A DNA stretch of 64,000 nt. It comes from Thozetella sp. PMI_491. Taxonomy: Eukaryota; Ascomycota; Sordariomycetes; Chaetosphaeriales; Chaetosphaeriaceae. Under the pieces are notes generated by a model. That model had not been told where the DNA came from. It saw only the letters and a program-made list of their open reading frames with translations, and searched no databases. The position numbers were made by a program, and so were the translations under genes. Location: positions 1,453,357 to 1,517,356 of the forward strand of contig MU270021.1 of the NCBI GenBank assembly GCA_021432635.1, given 5' to 3'. Positions within the stretch are counted from its first letter, which is position 1, and the number at the start of each line of letters is the position of its first letter. This document shows positions 22,246 through 33,048 of this stretch, piece by piece.

Positions 22246-23781
22246 CGTCACAATGAGCCTTGGAAGTAGATTAGTCCCAATTCCCTTCAAACAGCTGCTC
22301 CCTGGCACACTTACCACGCCTGGACTGTGTCGGTTTTCCGGGCTGACTCTCAATAGAATAGAATTTTCGTAGTTTCGCTGTTACTTGTAGTCACGCTGGC
22401 AAGAGCCCCATTTCATACTACGCAAAGGTACTGTACCTTGACAGGTACGTACGTAGTATTATACTTGCACGACGAGAGCCGGGGCCACGGGGCCATGACG
22501 CCAAGGGATTAATCTATGCGGGATCATCACCCATTACCCGCGTGCTTTCTTGGTTCTTGCCCCTTTGCACATCATTTCCGCGAATGCAGGTTGCATCGGC
22601 ACAATTGGGCGACCAAATCTCTCGGAAAAGCACCGAGACAATGTTGCAGTGCTAGTGCAAAGGAACGTTTGTGTGGTCATGAGGGTCTGTATCTTCGTAG
22701 TATGGATGCGGGGAAGTTGTGGGGTGGACAGGGAACAAATATTTGTTAGGAAATCGGAGGCTCGAGGCGAGTAGGTTGGCTGAGGGGTACTATCGAATGA
22801 GGTTTCGTCCTCCCGTTTTCGGGAGGTGACTAGGGATGCAAGGAATTGGATGTTCCTCCTCGTTCCATTTCCATGAGAAACCAGGTACATACAAATAAGA
22901 TAGATACCGATCGATCAAGCGGCCCGCTTCAGCGGAGGCGATCGGCTGATTATAACCACGTCCAGGTTGTGCAAATTCGCGACCATGACGCCACATATCG
23001 GAGGTGCAGGCGGTGCCTTGAGAGCGGTGCATCCTCTTGGCATCGAAAGTTTGTTACATATCACCTAGTATAGTTATAGGGCTTTCACCGTTTCACCGCC
23101 GCTGACTTAGGCGCTCAACTACCTGGCTTGGCTCGCATCGAGCGAAAAGTCAAGGAAGTCGATATTAGGGTCTCTAGCATGGTTCGTGTAGCAAACGACA
23201 ACTGCAGTTGGAATATCGGCTTCGTTTAGAACCACAGATCTTATATAGCCCGCGAGGTACCGTGCCTGGTTCACCGCCGCGGAGATATTGTTGGGAAATC
23301 AGACAACTCGGGGCAAACCCTTGCCTGGTGCCCGAAAAAGCACATTTCATCCTGCATGGTTGTGCGGCGATTCTAAGCTGCATCTGCTTAGACCATACCA
23401 TACTGGGGGGTAAGTTCATGTTCCGTAAGACGGTGAACGCACGTACAGGTATAGGGATGTGGTCTGCAGGTAGGGTGGCAGCTGCAAGGGCAACCCCAAG
23501 ACTTATCCATGACTACATAGCTACCTAAAAAGCCAACTCAAGCAACCGATTACCGCGACCACGCATCCTACTCAAAATCGCCAACTGCACAAACCATCAA
23601 AGAGCTCGCAGAGAATCGAGCATGAGCGTAACCTCTCTATCGACGCTATCGGTGGCCTCTTCGACCCTGACATACAAGTACTTTGGACTCAGCGCCTTTT
23701 CCCGGACTAAAGCCTTCTCTGTGCCATATTCGCCGACGATAACGAAGCATTAGCTCTCTCTCACAACGCAACCTCTCACTG
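22246..23781. other. Intergenic region between GH43 and acyltransferase genes
   Basis: About 1.5 kb. Short frames on both strands (22534-22890 minus, 23208-23528 plus) carry no recognisable domain. GGTACC-rich stretches occur near 22430-22455. No gene called. Confidence 0.4.
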
Positions 23782-25257
23782 TTATATAGATATATTCTCA
23801 ACGGCTTCCTCGACTGAACCAAGTATTGCCTCTGGTAGGTATAAATTGACCCAGTAGTTCTTGGAATGATCCCTCGCTATAATCACAGCCGTATTGCGAG
23901 TCATCTTCATTTGTTTTACCTGGCCGGTGAGCTGGTATAGCATAGTGCCATGAGCGTTCCGCCGTTCGGCTCCTTGGTCGCCTGGGCGAATAACGGCAGG
24001 GCTGAAGTCGATCGTCTCAACAAACTTCGCCTTCGTCCAGTTGCTAATTGGTACCAACAGCATGTTAGGGTCCCCAAAAACCGGCGGGCGCCCCTTACTT
24101 TTTACGTAAGGCATTGCGCGACGATAAATGGCGCGGATCTGCGCCTCGGTAGTCTGCATGCTGATCGAGCGGCGTACTTCCGACGCAACAGCACCCAAAG
24201 GGCCATGTACAAGCTGGCGCGCACTTACGAATGTCATCGATGGCATGGTAAGATTCTGGAGATACACGGCTTCCGGCTTAAGGACGGATGGGACGCGGCT
24301 CCTGATGTCAACTACATTCAGCAGAGCCACTGGTCCAGTCCATGAATTTGCAGAAGCAATGAGTCGGGAAAGCCAGGCACAGAGGAGGTCGCCATCGCTA
24401 ATAAAGGAGCCTTCGGGGATGCCCTTCTCTCCCTCCTGCCGAAGCTTGCTAATGAAGGACGCCGGTAGAAAGAGAGTTCGCGAGGTAAGCTTCGGTTGCC
24501 AGATCATCTGCCAAACCATTCGTAGTGCGAACCAGAGAAAGCTGAAACCCTCGAGCATCTTTGATTCCCACATGTAAGGCTCCTTGTTAGGCGGCTCCGA
24601 TTCCCATATCGGCGGTGCAGCATCCACCCGTGCCCCGACCACGGGAGCCACGTCGCGCTCCCGTCCCGCGAGAACCTGGCACCAGGCTGTGACAATGTTC
24701 CGAAAGCCCACGGCGTCCGCCAGCACATGAGACCAGGAGACCGCTACAAGTGTCGCATCCAAGAAGGAGGTAACGCGCAGGCCAATCGGTGGGTCGTCGC
24801 ATTGTAGATACTCATCGAGGGTGCCGGGAGCGCCGGGCTCCCAGCAAAAGGGTTTGAAGTGATCGGTGGTCTTCTGCAACGAGGGCTGATCGGTTGCCTT
24901 TGGAAGTTGCTGCCCGAGCGGGTGCTCCTCGATGCGCACATCAAACGCGGCATGGGAATATCGCAAGGCCGGTCGCTGGGGCGTAAACGTCGCGGGCACT
25001 CGGAGCTGAGGCCTACCAGAAGCGTCTCTGCGAAAGCGGCCGCTTGCCTTTCGCCAATCGCCCTGCTCAAGAACCTTGAGTAGAGAGGCATGAAGTTTAT
25101 CGGCGTCGAGCACATCGTTGAAGCGCATCAGAACGACAGGATTTGATTCGACGACGCCAATCATGTCGTCTAGCAGGTGAACCGGATATACATCTTCGCC
25201 GGCCGCCAGCGGCGGGGCCACCGCTCGATCCCCCCCGAGGAGATTAAAGCCGGCCAT
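23782..25257 (-). CDS. BAHD-type acyltransferase (transferase family)
   Basis: Single-exon gene, 491 residues, the usual length. The catalytic HxxxD motif is His177-Asp181 in WSHVLADAVGF. The plant DFGWG motif is not present as such; the matching place near residue 425 reads IDFSPAV, as often happens in fungal members. BAHD enzymes move acyl groups from CoA thioesters to alcohols or amines; in fungi they acylate secondary metabolites such as trichothecenes and ergot-type products, but many stand alone. No metabolite core enzyme is near, so the substrate is unknown. The neighbour is GH43 on the same strand 1.5 kb away. Confidence 0.85.
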   Translation of the reverse strand: MAGFNLLGGDRAVAPPLAAGEDVYPVHLLDDMIGVVESNPVVLMRFNDVLDADKLHASLLKVLEQGDWRKASGRFRRDASGRPQLRVPATFTPQRPALRYSHAAFDVRIEEHPLGQQLPKATDQPSLQKTTDHFKPFCWEPGAPGTLDEYLQCDDPPIGLRVTSFLDATLVAVSWSHVLADAVGFRNIVTAWCQVLAGRERDVAPVVGARVDAAPPIWESEPPNKEPYMWESKMLEGFSFLWFALRMVWQMIWQPKLTSRTLFLPASFISKLRQEGEKGIPEGSFISDGDLLCAWLSRLIASANSWTGPVALLNVVDIRSRVPSVLKPEAVYLQNLTMPSMTFVSARQLVHGPLGAVASEVRRSISMQTTEAQIRAIYRRAMPYVKSKGRPPVFGDPNMLLVPISNWTKAKFVETIDFSPAVIRPGDQGAERRNAHGTMLYQLTGQVKQMKMTRNTAVIIARDHSKNYWVNLYLPEAILGSVEEAVENISI

Positions 25258-25904
25258 GGAAGATTCGATATCGCAAATACATCGGTTACCGTAGTGTGTA
25301 TCCCCGAGCCTGCAGAATGTAGATAACAGTAATCGTATTCACGCCAGCATATGTCGGGATGGTTTCCGCAGAAGAAAGGGTGCTCAAAAGAAATCGCCGA
25401 AATTTTCCAAGGGATTACAATCCCTGTCGAATCTTCTTAGCCATAAACAAGCTCGTCGCGTGTCTGTCGTGTTATTACCGTACTCCGTATAGTTATCTAA
25501 ACTGAGAAAAATTTCGACCAGCCCGCCCCCCCCCCCCGGTTGATCGGCGCCAGTCAGGATTCTCCTCGATTTGTGCCTCTAACCGGTCTAGCTGTACCTC
25601 ACTAGGCTTAGCTTTCTCCTGACATAACGTCAGAACCCAAACAAAAAATATGAAAAGCTGTTAGTTTTCTCCTAGATATTTTGTGGCCTTAAGCCAAGTA
25701 TCCACTCGCGTCAACTAGTGTCTACGGAGTGCTGGGACGGCCGAGTTTTCTCCTTTTCTACGGTCTCTCGACCTAATTATTTTGAGCCTGATCCACAGCG
25801 TGGACAAACCAACACAGAAGTCCGCGCTGAACCGAAATTGCTTAGCCCGGCATCCACCTTTCTTGGGGCTGGTAGTCCCAGCCCTGTCCTGTCATCGCCT
25901 AGCT

Positions 25905-26180
25905 GGACTGGATTTAACGTCGCACCGCTGGAGCTTCGGGGTTACAGCTACGCCTATCCCCGTCATGCTCTTTACTCGCCATATACAATAGGAAGCAATA
26001 GACCTCCTTCTGTATAAAGTGCCAGCTTATCTTTGTGTCGCTCGACCCTGGTGGGAGGCGGCCTGGGTTGAATCATAGTAGCCACGTTCTCGCATTGGGG
26101 TTACCGCCACGCTAGTCGAGACGCCCTTTCATTGGCTATCTGTACTAACGAAAGCAATAGAGCCCCCTCACCCCATCTAA
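25905..26180. repeat. Diverged direct repeat, two copies
   Basis: Copy 1 (about 25930-26010) and copy 2 (about 26095-26170) share the order GGGGTTAC, ACGC, CTTT, then GAAGCAATAGA or AAGCAATAGAG, followed by CCCCTC-like bases. Offset is about 165-170 bp with many substitutions. It could be an old tandem duplication or remains of a short dispersed element. Confidence 0.4.
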
Positions 26181-26257
26181 TAGCTTTACAGAAGACCTCA
26201 TTGTAGCATGTTGATAGGTCTCGTCATATGTGGTTATACCACAGCCGCGGGATTTGG

Positions 26258-26342
26258 CCCAACTGCCAGCCCCAAAACCCATGCACCTTGCCGGATGCTG
26301 GAGCTGTCATTCTAGGTCCTCTCATAGGCTCCGGCAGTTGGG
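26258..26342. repeat. Short inverted repeat (hairpin)
   Basis: CCCAACTGCC at 26258-26267 pairs perfectly with GGCAGTTGGG at 26333-26342 over a 65 bp loop. Four more bases (AGCC and GGCT) pair if a CC bulge is allowed in the right arm. It lies in a gene-free stretch. Confidence 0.55.
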
Positions 26343-28904
26343 GATAGCCTTAGAGTGTCGCAGGAGCTCGTAAAGTTGTCCTGATTAACCCCAAAAGCCA
26401 GTGTGGGTACCTCAGGTACTCGGCTTGGATGCTACTAGCTCAGTGGCTGAACAGTCTGTAGTGGCCATTGCAGGCAGGCATTGGACGATCGATGTCTCGT
26501 TACCACAATAGCCCCTATTTCTTTGCAAATGCCTGTCCTTCTAGGGAGACGGTAGGGAGGTCGCATTCCCCTCGACTCTGCGCCTGACGTGTCTCGGAAC
26601 CCGAGGTGGCTGAAGCAGACACAAAAAGACTGGACGTAGAGGTAACGCCGTCACGTCTCGCCGACTCTGTGTGAAGACGGGCCAGCGGCCTTCTTGTCCA
26701 TCAGATATACTCCTCGTTCGCCTTTTACTTTTGGGTCTCTCCTGAGGAGCCAAGTCGTGGCGAAGAACCCCAGCGGCATCCGTATTCTCGCTGTCCACAG
26801 CGTGCTGGAGCCTCGCTCACTAGGTGTGATGACGAGGGCCCGCATGCACCGCCAATCCCACTAGGGGCCTGTCTAGTGCAGGTGTATCGTCTAGCACCTC
26901 GGACACTACGCCAATGGGCTAGGAACGCGTGAACCCGTCCCTTGACACGTTATTGTACCCTGCTCGATACAGCTCTCTAGCGCACCTAAAACCTGAGGCC
27001 GGGTGGGAATCGACCCGACATTATGCTAAAGGATCAGAAGCAAATTGCTATGAGTTCTGCTCAGAATATCGCGCGGCAGCTTTTCAAGCTGACAGGAGGG
27101 GTACAAATATACCAGACAGGGAGAATCACGGGACCGGAGAGCTGGGATACGAATGGTAGAGAGACAGTTCCTGGAAGCTAATGGCGGTAGAGAGGTCTTC
27201 TGAGTCGCATGTGCTGCGGAGCGACTGGACCTTTATGTGTTAGGTGGGACGAATGGAACCTGATTATGGCTTAGCATCTAAGCCTGGCGGATTTTCGAAG
27301 TGCCGGTGATTTCGCGCGGGCCGGATCGCTGTCCTCAGGCTCGCAAACCCTTTCGAGTGTGCCGATCAGTAGCTACCATCTTCAAGTCCTGGGTCATTAG
27401 ACAGTCAAAATAGAGGGATGGTTGGCTACCGGGTCATGTAACCAGATACGTACGTAGCACGCGAGAGAGGGTCGGGATTGGACCTATCTGGGCCCGTCTG
27501 AACTATGAGCGGCCCAACTCCAAACAAGATCTACCAGAGCCATCGTTCTCAGCCTCATCGGCCCTAGAGGAAGATCCCTCGGTCTACACTAGAGCGCCCG
27601 TTTCATCGCATAATAATCAATTTCACGGCCCCGCAGGCATAGGCCGGCCGGCCGACGACTGCCCTGCATGTCGTCGTCCGATTTTGTGGGAGGTCGGCTC
27701 GAGTGGCATTCCTTGGTACACACAGTACAGTCTCTATTCACATGGCGCTGATATGCAGTGTGGTACATTCGCATGATTGGATGTAACCCTGTGCGCGCTG
27801 CCGAGAGCTGAAAACCCCGAATCGGAAATCTGTGCGCCACCCCGTGCAGGGTATAGAGGAGGACTGCAGTACCAGCATGAAGCCCCGCGCCGCTCTGTAA
27901 CAGAAATAATTTCTACCCAAGTCAAAGGCATGTTTGGCCGATCGTTCAGTGTTTGCCGTAAAATGCGGTTCGCGTTTCCTAAATACGCATAGCCGGCAGA
28001 CTTGGGGAAGGGAAACATACGAATGATCTGTACAAAGTGTAGCGGCCAAAAATGCGATATTGATAAGCAAAAATGGACCAGCCCAGGCTGTTGGCCCAGG
28101 ACGGTGGAATTAGGGTTCAGGATACATGCCCCCCTTGTCTGCAGGCGTCTTCTAGCCGAGGTGTGTCAGGACCACTGGCTGCACAATCCCCACACCATCT
28201 TCTATGTACATACAGGGCAAAGGTACCACGCAGAGCACGCCAATCGACGATTACTGGCTGTCGCTTCAACGCCACAACCCGTCGGGGCTAGGGTATCCTC
28301 TCTAGACAGCTGATCTGCAAGTTGATACAAGCCGTGCCAGCCTTCTTAGACCGACTTCAGTTCCGCTGAACTTTGACATAGCAATCAGTAGATAACGAGA
28401 TGGTATGGTAAAGCGATGTTTTCGAGTCCTCGAGACACTACCACCGACAAAGGACCAAGTATGATGTCGTGACCAAGTAGGAAAGTGACGGGTCTAGGCC
28501 TACCTAGCCCAAGAAGCTATGCGGGACTTTTCACCGATCCTCTAATCGAGGAGTTCGTCTATCTCCTGCAGGGGTGTCAATGCGGGGCTGTGTCTGCAAG
28601 GCCCTAGGGGCGTAGCGAAGTCCCAAAACCCAGGCTCGCTTGATCTGACTGCCGGGTACCAAACATTGGCTCCTTTTGTCCGCCAAGAGGAGGTAGCCTG
28701 GACTGGGGTGATCGGAGGACCTCCTTGCATTGGCTGGATAGCGCAAGGAGGCTACCCCCTCCCGTTTATGGCAATTGTTGTCCGACGGGTGGGGTTCGTT
28801 CTCCGCGAGACTATTAAGCCTTGCGTGGTGTATGTCATTCCAGCCTCCCGGGCGCCGTTGCTTTTTATCGGAAGGGCTGTCGAGTCTCCTCCATACTCAA
28901 CCCG

Positions 28905-29100
28905 ATTTTGGCCAGTTCATGTCACTCCGCGATGGACCACTCGACTCCCCCGGAGGAGGCTACCGGCCGCCCGAGCTTGATCAGTTCACGCCATTCCGAT
29001 ATGGACCCCTCGACTCCCCAGGAGGAGGCAGTAAGCCGCCTGAGTTCGACGAGTTCGCGGTATTCCGAGATACAACCCTCCACGCTCCCGGAGGCGACTA
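28905..29100 (+). repeat. Three 60 bp-scale tandem repeats in the lectin-like gene 5' coding region
   Basis: Units begin near 28914, 28978 and 29038. Each carries GATGGACCACTCGACTCC or a close variant, then CCGGAGGAGG or CCAGGAGGAGG and GCCCGAGCTTGA-like bases. The repeats encode the acidic cytosolic tail. The frame not used for the protein is, curiously, at least as well conserved between units. Confidence 0.7.
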
Positions 29101-30795
29101 ACCGATGGGTTCCCGAAAGTGGGTTGGAGGTTGACGACCCTATGGAGAGAGATACGCACAAGGAATGTGTATACATCGACAACCCGCCGATACCATGTCA
29201 CCCGGAAGATCCGTTCGGGGACCAAGGGGTGCGATGGGACGGACAGGAGTCTAACCCCGGATCACCTGGCTTCTCCGGGCAGTCAGATCTGGTAGAGTCA
29301 TCGAAGGGCCGCTCGAGGCGGAAGCTCTTCATGTGGATTGGCGCAGGGCTTCTGCTGCTTGCTATCGGGGGCGGTGTTGGCGGCTACTTTGGTTGGAGAG
29401 CGGCTCATCAGTCCAGTGAGAACGCACTGTCAGCAGACACCAGCACAACTAGCCCATCGACAAAACCAGAGTCGCCTTCACCGACAAACTCTACTTCCAC
29501 AGCGACATCACCATCCACATCATCGTCGAAGACCGCAGCAGCGACACCCTTATCTATTACTGCAAACTCCCCGTTGACCGCTGTATCGTTTAGAACAACA
29601 AGTGGCGGAGCTCCTTCAGGCCCTCCGACTGGCAGTGTCATCGTTCTCGCATACAAGGCCCCCGACGGATCAATGAAGGCATCACTTTCCATCTCATCCT
29701 GGGGCTCGCTTGCGGGTAAAAATTCGTCGTGGCAAGATACGCCGCAGTCAGTCACATCGCCGTCTTTGCCAGAAAATGGGACCGGATTTGCCATGACCGG
29801 CTTCGCCTCCTCAAGTTTAAGGGAAGACGGGAACACGTCAAAGCCTATCTACAGTGTAAGATATCCCTTCCATTACCTCGATCGCAGGGTTTGCGCTGGC
29901 TCCACGACCGAAGTGCTAATAAAGCTACCGCCATTTAGGTAACATTTATGGCTCTCTATGTCAACAAGACTGGCTTCATCAACGGCGTCAAGTACATCGA
30001 CACATCGGCGGCTGCCGGCACGACACAGGAAGAGATTAACCAGCGGTCGTATTCCGTCAAGTCTGGCAGCAATGTCGCTGCCTACTGGCCCTGGGTAGTG
30101 TTCCAGGACTGGTCAGGGTTCATCAACGTGGCCAACTCCATGGCGGATCCACCGTACAGCAATAAGGCGTTGAAGTCGGTGGCGATAGAGGGTACAAAGC
30201 TAGCAGTGGTCCCTCTTTCCACAAAGTACACCAAGATCACCAACAGCAGTTATGGGGTCTTCTACCAGATGGCCAATGGGCAGCTTGCAGCGACCGTTCC
30301 CGGTCCGACGGTCTGGGGGGATGAAGATCCCACAGCATCGTGGCCATCCAGTGAGTTTCTTCTCACTTTCTTGACCATCTTGGGGAATTAAGCGAACTAA
30401 TGAAACGCGACGCAGCCTCGACCTTTCCAAACATCACATTGCCCGCCCGCGCATCCTTTGCGGCTTTTTCCTATGCTAGAAACAACGACACAGATGAAGA
30501 CACTGTCACCACATTTGTGCTATACCAGGACGAGACCGCTTCGATCAAGCAGGTGTGGACGGACGACAGCCAGACCTGGCAGTCGTCGTCACCCGCGGCC
30601 CTCGCGGTGGCTGACTATGGCACTAATATCGCTTGTATGACGCCGTCTGCGTCAAATGACACATATGGCATTCCTCTGGATATTACGCCCCAATCGAACT
30701 TGACACGCTGCTACTTTCAGCGTGGTGGCTGGCCTGTTGAGGTCCAGCTAAATGGGACTGACTGGGTGGACCTCGGACGTTTGCCTATGCCTTGA
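28932..30795 (+). CDS. Membrane-anchored fungal lectin-like protein (fucose-lectin-type propeller)
   Basis: Exons 28932-29855, 29939-30350 and 30416-30795 join in phase to 571 residues via introns of 83 and 65 bp. The N-terminal 130 residues are acidic, Pro/Ser-rich and repetitive, with no signal peptide. A basic stretch RSRRK precedes one membrane helix (LFMWIGAGLLLLAIGGGVGG, near residues 135-155). A Ser/Thr-rich stalk follows, and then an outer domain with propeller-blade-like repeats (SVTFMALYVNKTGFI, YGVFYQMANGQL, TFVLYQDE). This layout is common in filamentous ascomycetes, where the outer part is annotated as a fungal fucose-specific lectin; the sugar specificity is inference. The chosen ATG begins the first of three similar N-terminal repeats. 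Confidence 0.75.
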
Positions 30796-31260
30796 AGATG
30801 TGATTACAAGCCCGGATGGGCTGCAAGACTAATCGCAGGAGGGTCTTGAGCACGGACCAAAGTTCTGCAATCGCGGCTTCCCCGCCGTGCCTTTCCCCGA
30901 GAGGAAGGATAGACCAGTACGGCCACAGGACTATGGCATACTAAAAAACGGTGCGTTCCCAGGAACGCAAGATAATCGTTATCTTCGACGACCCTCAAGA
31001 TTAGGGCTGTAGATATTAAAAACACCCGTGTCAATTTGCACGATGCATTTGCACGGTACATAACATATCCTGCACCTGCAAGCAGGGCAACAATACAATA
31101 ATACCCAGCCACAGCAAAGTCCACATTGCAAGATGCGCTCGCTCTGGCACCCGCTGAGCCCCATACTATCTACCAAAGGTGAATGAAAGGAAGTTGTACC
31201 TGACTTCTAATCGAACATATCGCGTATCAATGTTGTTTCAGTGTGGCCAATTGCCCAGTC
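30796..31260. other. Tail-to-tail spacer between lectin-like and DHA2 transporter genes
   Basis: 465 bp of convergent 3' flanks. A small palindromic stretch (GCGTTCCCAGGAACGC near 30951-30966) could form a hairpin. No gene. Confidence 0.4.
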
Positions 31261-33048
31261 CTAATGTTCCCGGGCCCGGCTTTCCTCGGCTCCGCTGTCC
31301 GCTGTATTACTTTTATGACCCTGCAGCTCGAATTGTGAATCATCTTTCCCCTCTCTTGTCACCAAGTTTTTTTCGAGTAGAACAAAGAGGAAGCCGGCCC
31401 CAGCAAACGCCATGGATACATACCATACCCTCCTTAAGCTTAATTCGTACAGGGTAATGATACCATCCTGCATCTCCTGCGGAAAGGAATTTATAAAGTC
31501 TCGCGAAGCCTTCTCATACGCGAGGCCCCGAGCTAGCGCCTGCTGCACGGCGGGGTCGTCCACCATTGCAGTGGTTGTTAGGAGTTGATCAAAGCGATTT
31601 CCGAACACCGCAGCCGGCACGCTCACGGCGAATATAGTCGCAACGCTTCGCACAAAAGCAAATGCGCCCGTGCTCGCTGCGTTAAGACTGTCGGGTAATT
31701 CGGCCTGGATGGCTGTCAGGAGGGATGGGTTCGGCATACCAAGCGACCATCCGTATATGAGCTGAAGAATGACCCACACAGCCGTGGTTGAGTCGCGGTC
31801 AAGGAGAGTAAACAATCCTAGGGAGACTATCTGGAGGGCAAAGCTGGCAATATGAATGCTCTTAAAGCGACCAAGCTTACTAACCAGCATCCCTCCAACC
31901 AGTCCGCTTACACAGAAGGTCGCCGAGAATGGGAGGATTTGTACTCCAGAGCGGGAAGGGGACACGCGCTGAACTGCCTGAAAGTAGACAGGGAGAAAGT
32001 AAAGAGGAGTGTACGAGACGATGAGCTGCATGAAAGTTGCCAAGAGAGCTGCTACTGATGTTCTGTTCCCGAACAAGGCTTTGGGCATGGCGGGGTTCTT
32101 GCAGAAAGGTGAGATCTGGTAGACGAAGAACAGGGCGATGCCGACCATCCCCATAACGAAGGTGACGATTATGGGAGCATCCGACCAGTCGTATCGCGTC
32201 CCTCCGTACGTCAGGGCGTAGAGTAGCGAAGAAATTGCCCCACAGAGTATAAAGAGCCCGAGAAAGTCAACCTTCTTCAAGCAATCCTGGGTGGACAGGT
32301 TGGTATCAGGGTGTTGCACTCGTAGAAACAGTAGCAGGAGTGCCAGACAGAGTCCACAGAATGGGAGATTCAGGTAGAAGACCCATTGCCAGGACACTCG
32401 GTCCACCAGGATGCCACCCAAGAAAGGTCCGCACACCGACCCGACGACGATAAAGAGGAACATCAGCCCCATGAACTGCCCGCGCTCTCGAAGCGGAAGG
32501 AGGTCGCAAATGATAATTTCGACTAGGACGTTGATACCTGCAGCCCCGAGTCCCTGGATCGTTCGACCGCCGATTAGCATGCTCGCTGAGGTAGATGCTC
32601 CGGATATGCCGCTGCCCAAGGCGAAGATAGCCAGCGAAGTGATCATCGGCCATCTTCGGCCCCAGATATCCGCCAGCTGGCTGTAGAGAGGTTGCACGGC
32701 TGCGCTACCCTTACGCGTAAGTATCTGATCGAAAGGCATAAAAGGAGATGAGGTGGCTTAAGCTGGGGAGTGATACCTGGTAAGGAAGAACACATTCACC
32801 ATCCAGATGTAGTCTTCCCCTGCATTGACAGCCCGAGAGATCGAAGGCAGGGCCGTCGAGACAACAGCACCCTCGAGAGCGCTCAGAAATGCTGATATCG
32901 AGAGAGAGACGAAGACGGCCCAGAAACGCCATCCATAGTTGTTTGGTGACCTGTTGGCTGGGGGCAGAGAGTCGAGCCCATCTTTTCGAATACCGGGAGG
33001 TTTGCAGCTTGCAGAAGACACCAAGTTTCGCTGACTACTGCTGCTCAT
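31261..33048 (-). CDS. MFS drug:H+ antiporter, 14-helix DHA2 type
   Basis: Exons 33048-32777 and 32704-31261 join via a 72 bp intron to 571 residues. The N-terminal cytosolic tail leads into the first helix (FWAVFVSLSISAFLSALEG). LADIWGRRW is the loop 2-3 motif A, RTIQGLGAAGINVL the motif B helix and GPFLGGILVDRVSWQWVFYL the antiporter motif C with its following signature. The length and the DHA2 motifs fit 14-helix exporters such as those in toxin and drug efflux. The acceptor (GGTAG at 32709-32705) was picked because it alone restores the conserved TSAAVQPLY. It could export a metabolite, but no biosynthetic core gene is near. Confidence 0.92.

Larger units (their letters stand above)
25258..28931. 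other. 3.7 kb gene-poor region with weak repeats
   Basis: No open frame here looks like a gene: many are short, overlap on both strands and lack domains. Visible structure: a run of 14 C near 25525; a diverged direct repeat (about 25905-26005 and 26085-26180); a 10 bp inverted repeat with arms 26258-26267 and 26333-26342; and GC-rich mixed sequence at 27,500-28,700. The last part is the promoter side of the lectin-like gene. Confidence 0.4.

Noticed and set aside
28002-28313. Cys-rich plus frame (CTKCSGQKC)
   Set aside because: Looks like the start of a zinc cluster but lacks the second half and any continuation.
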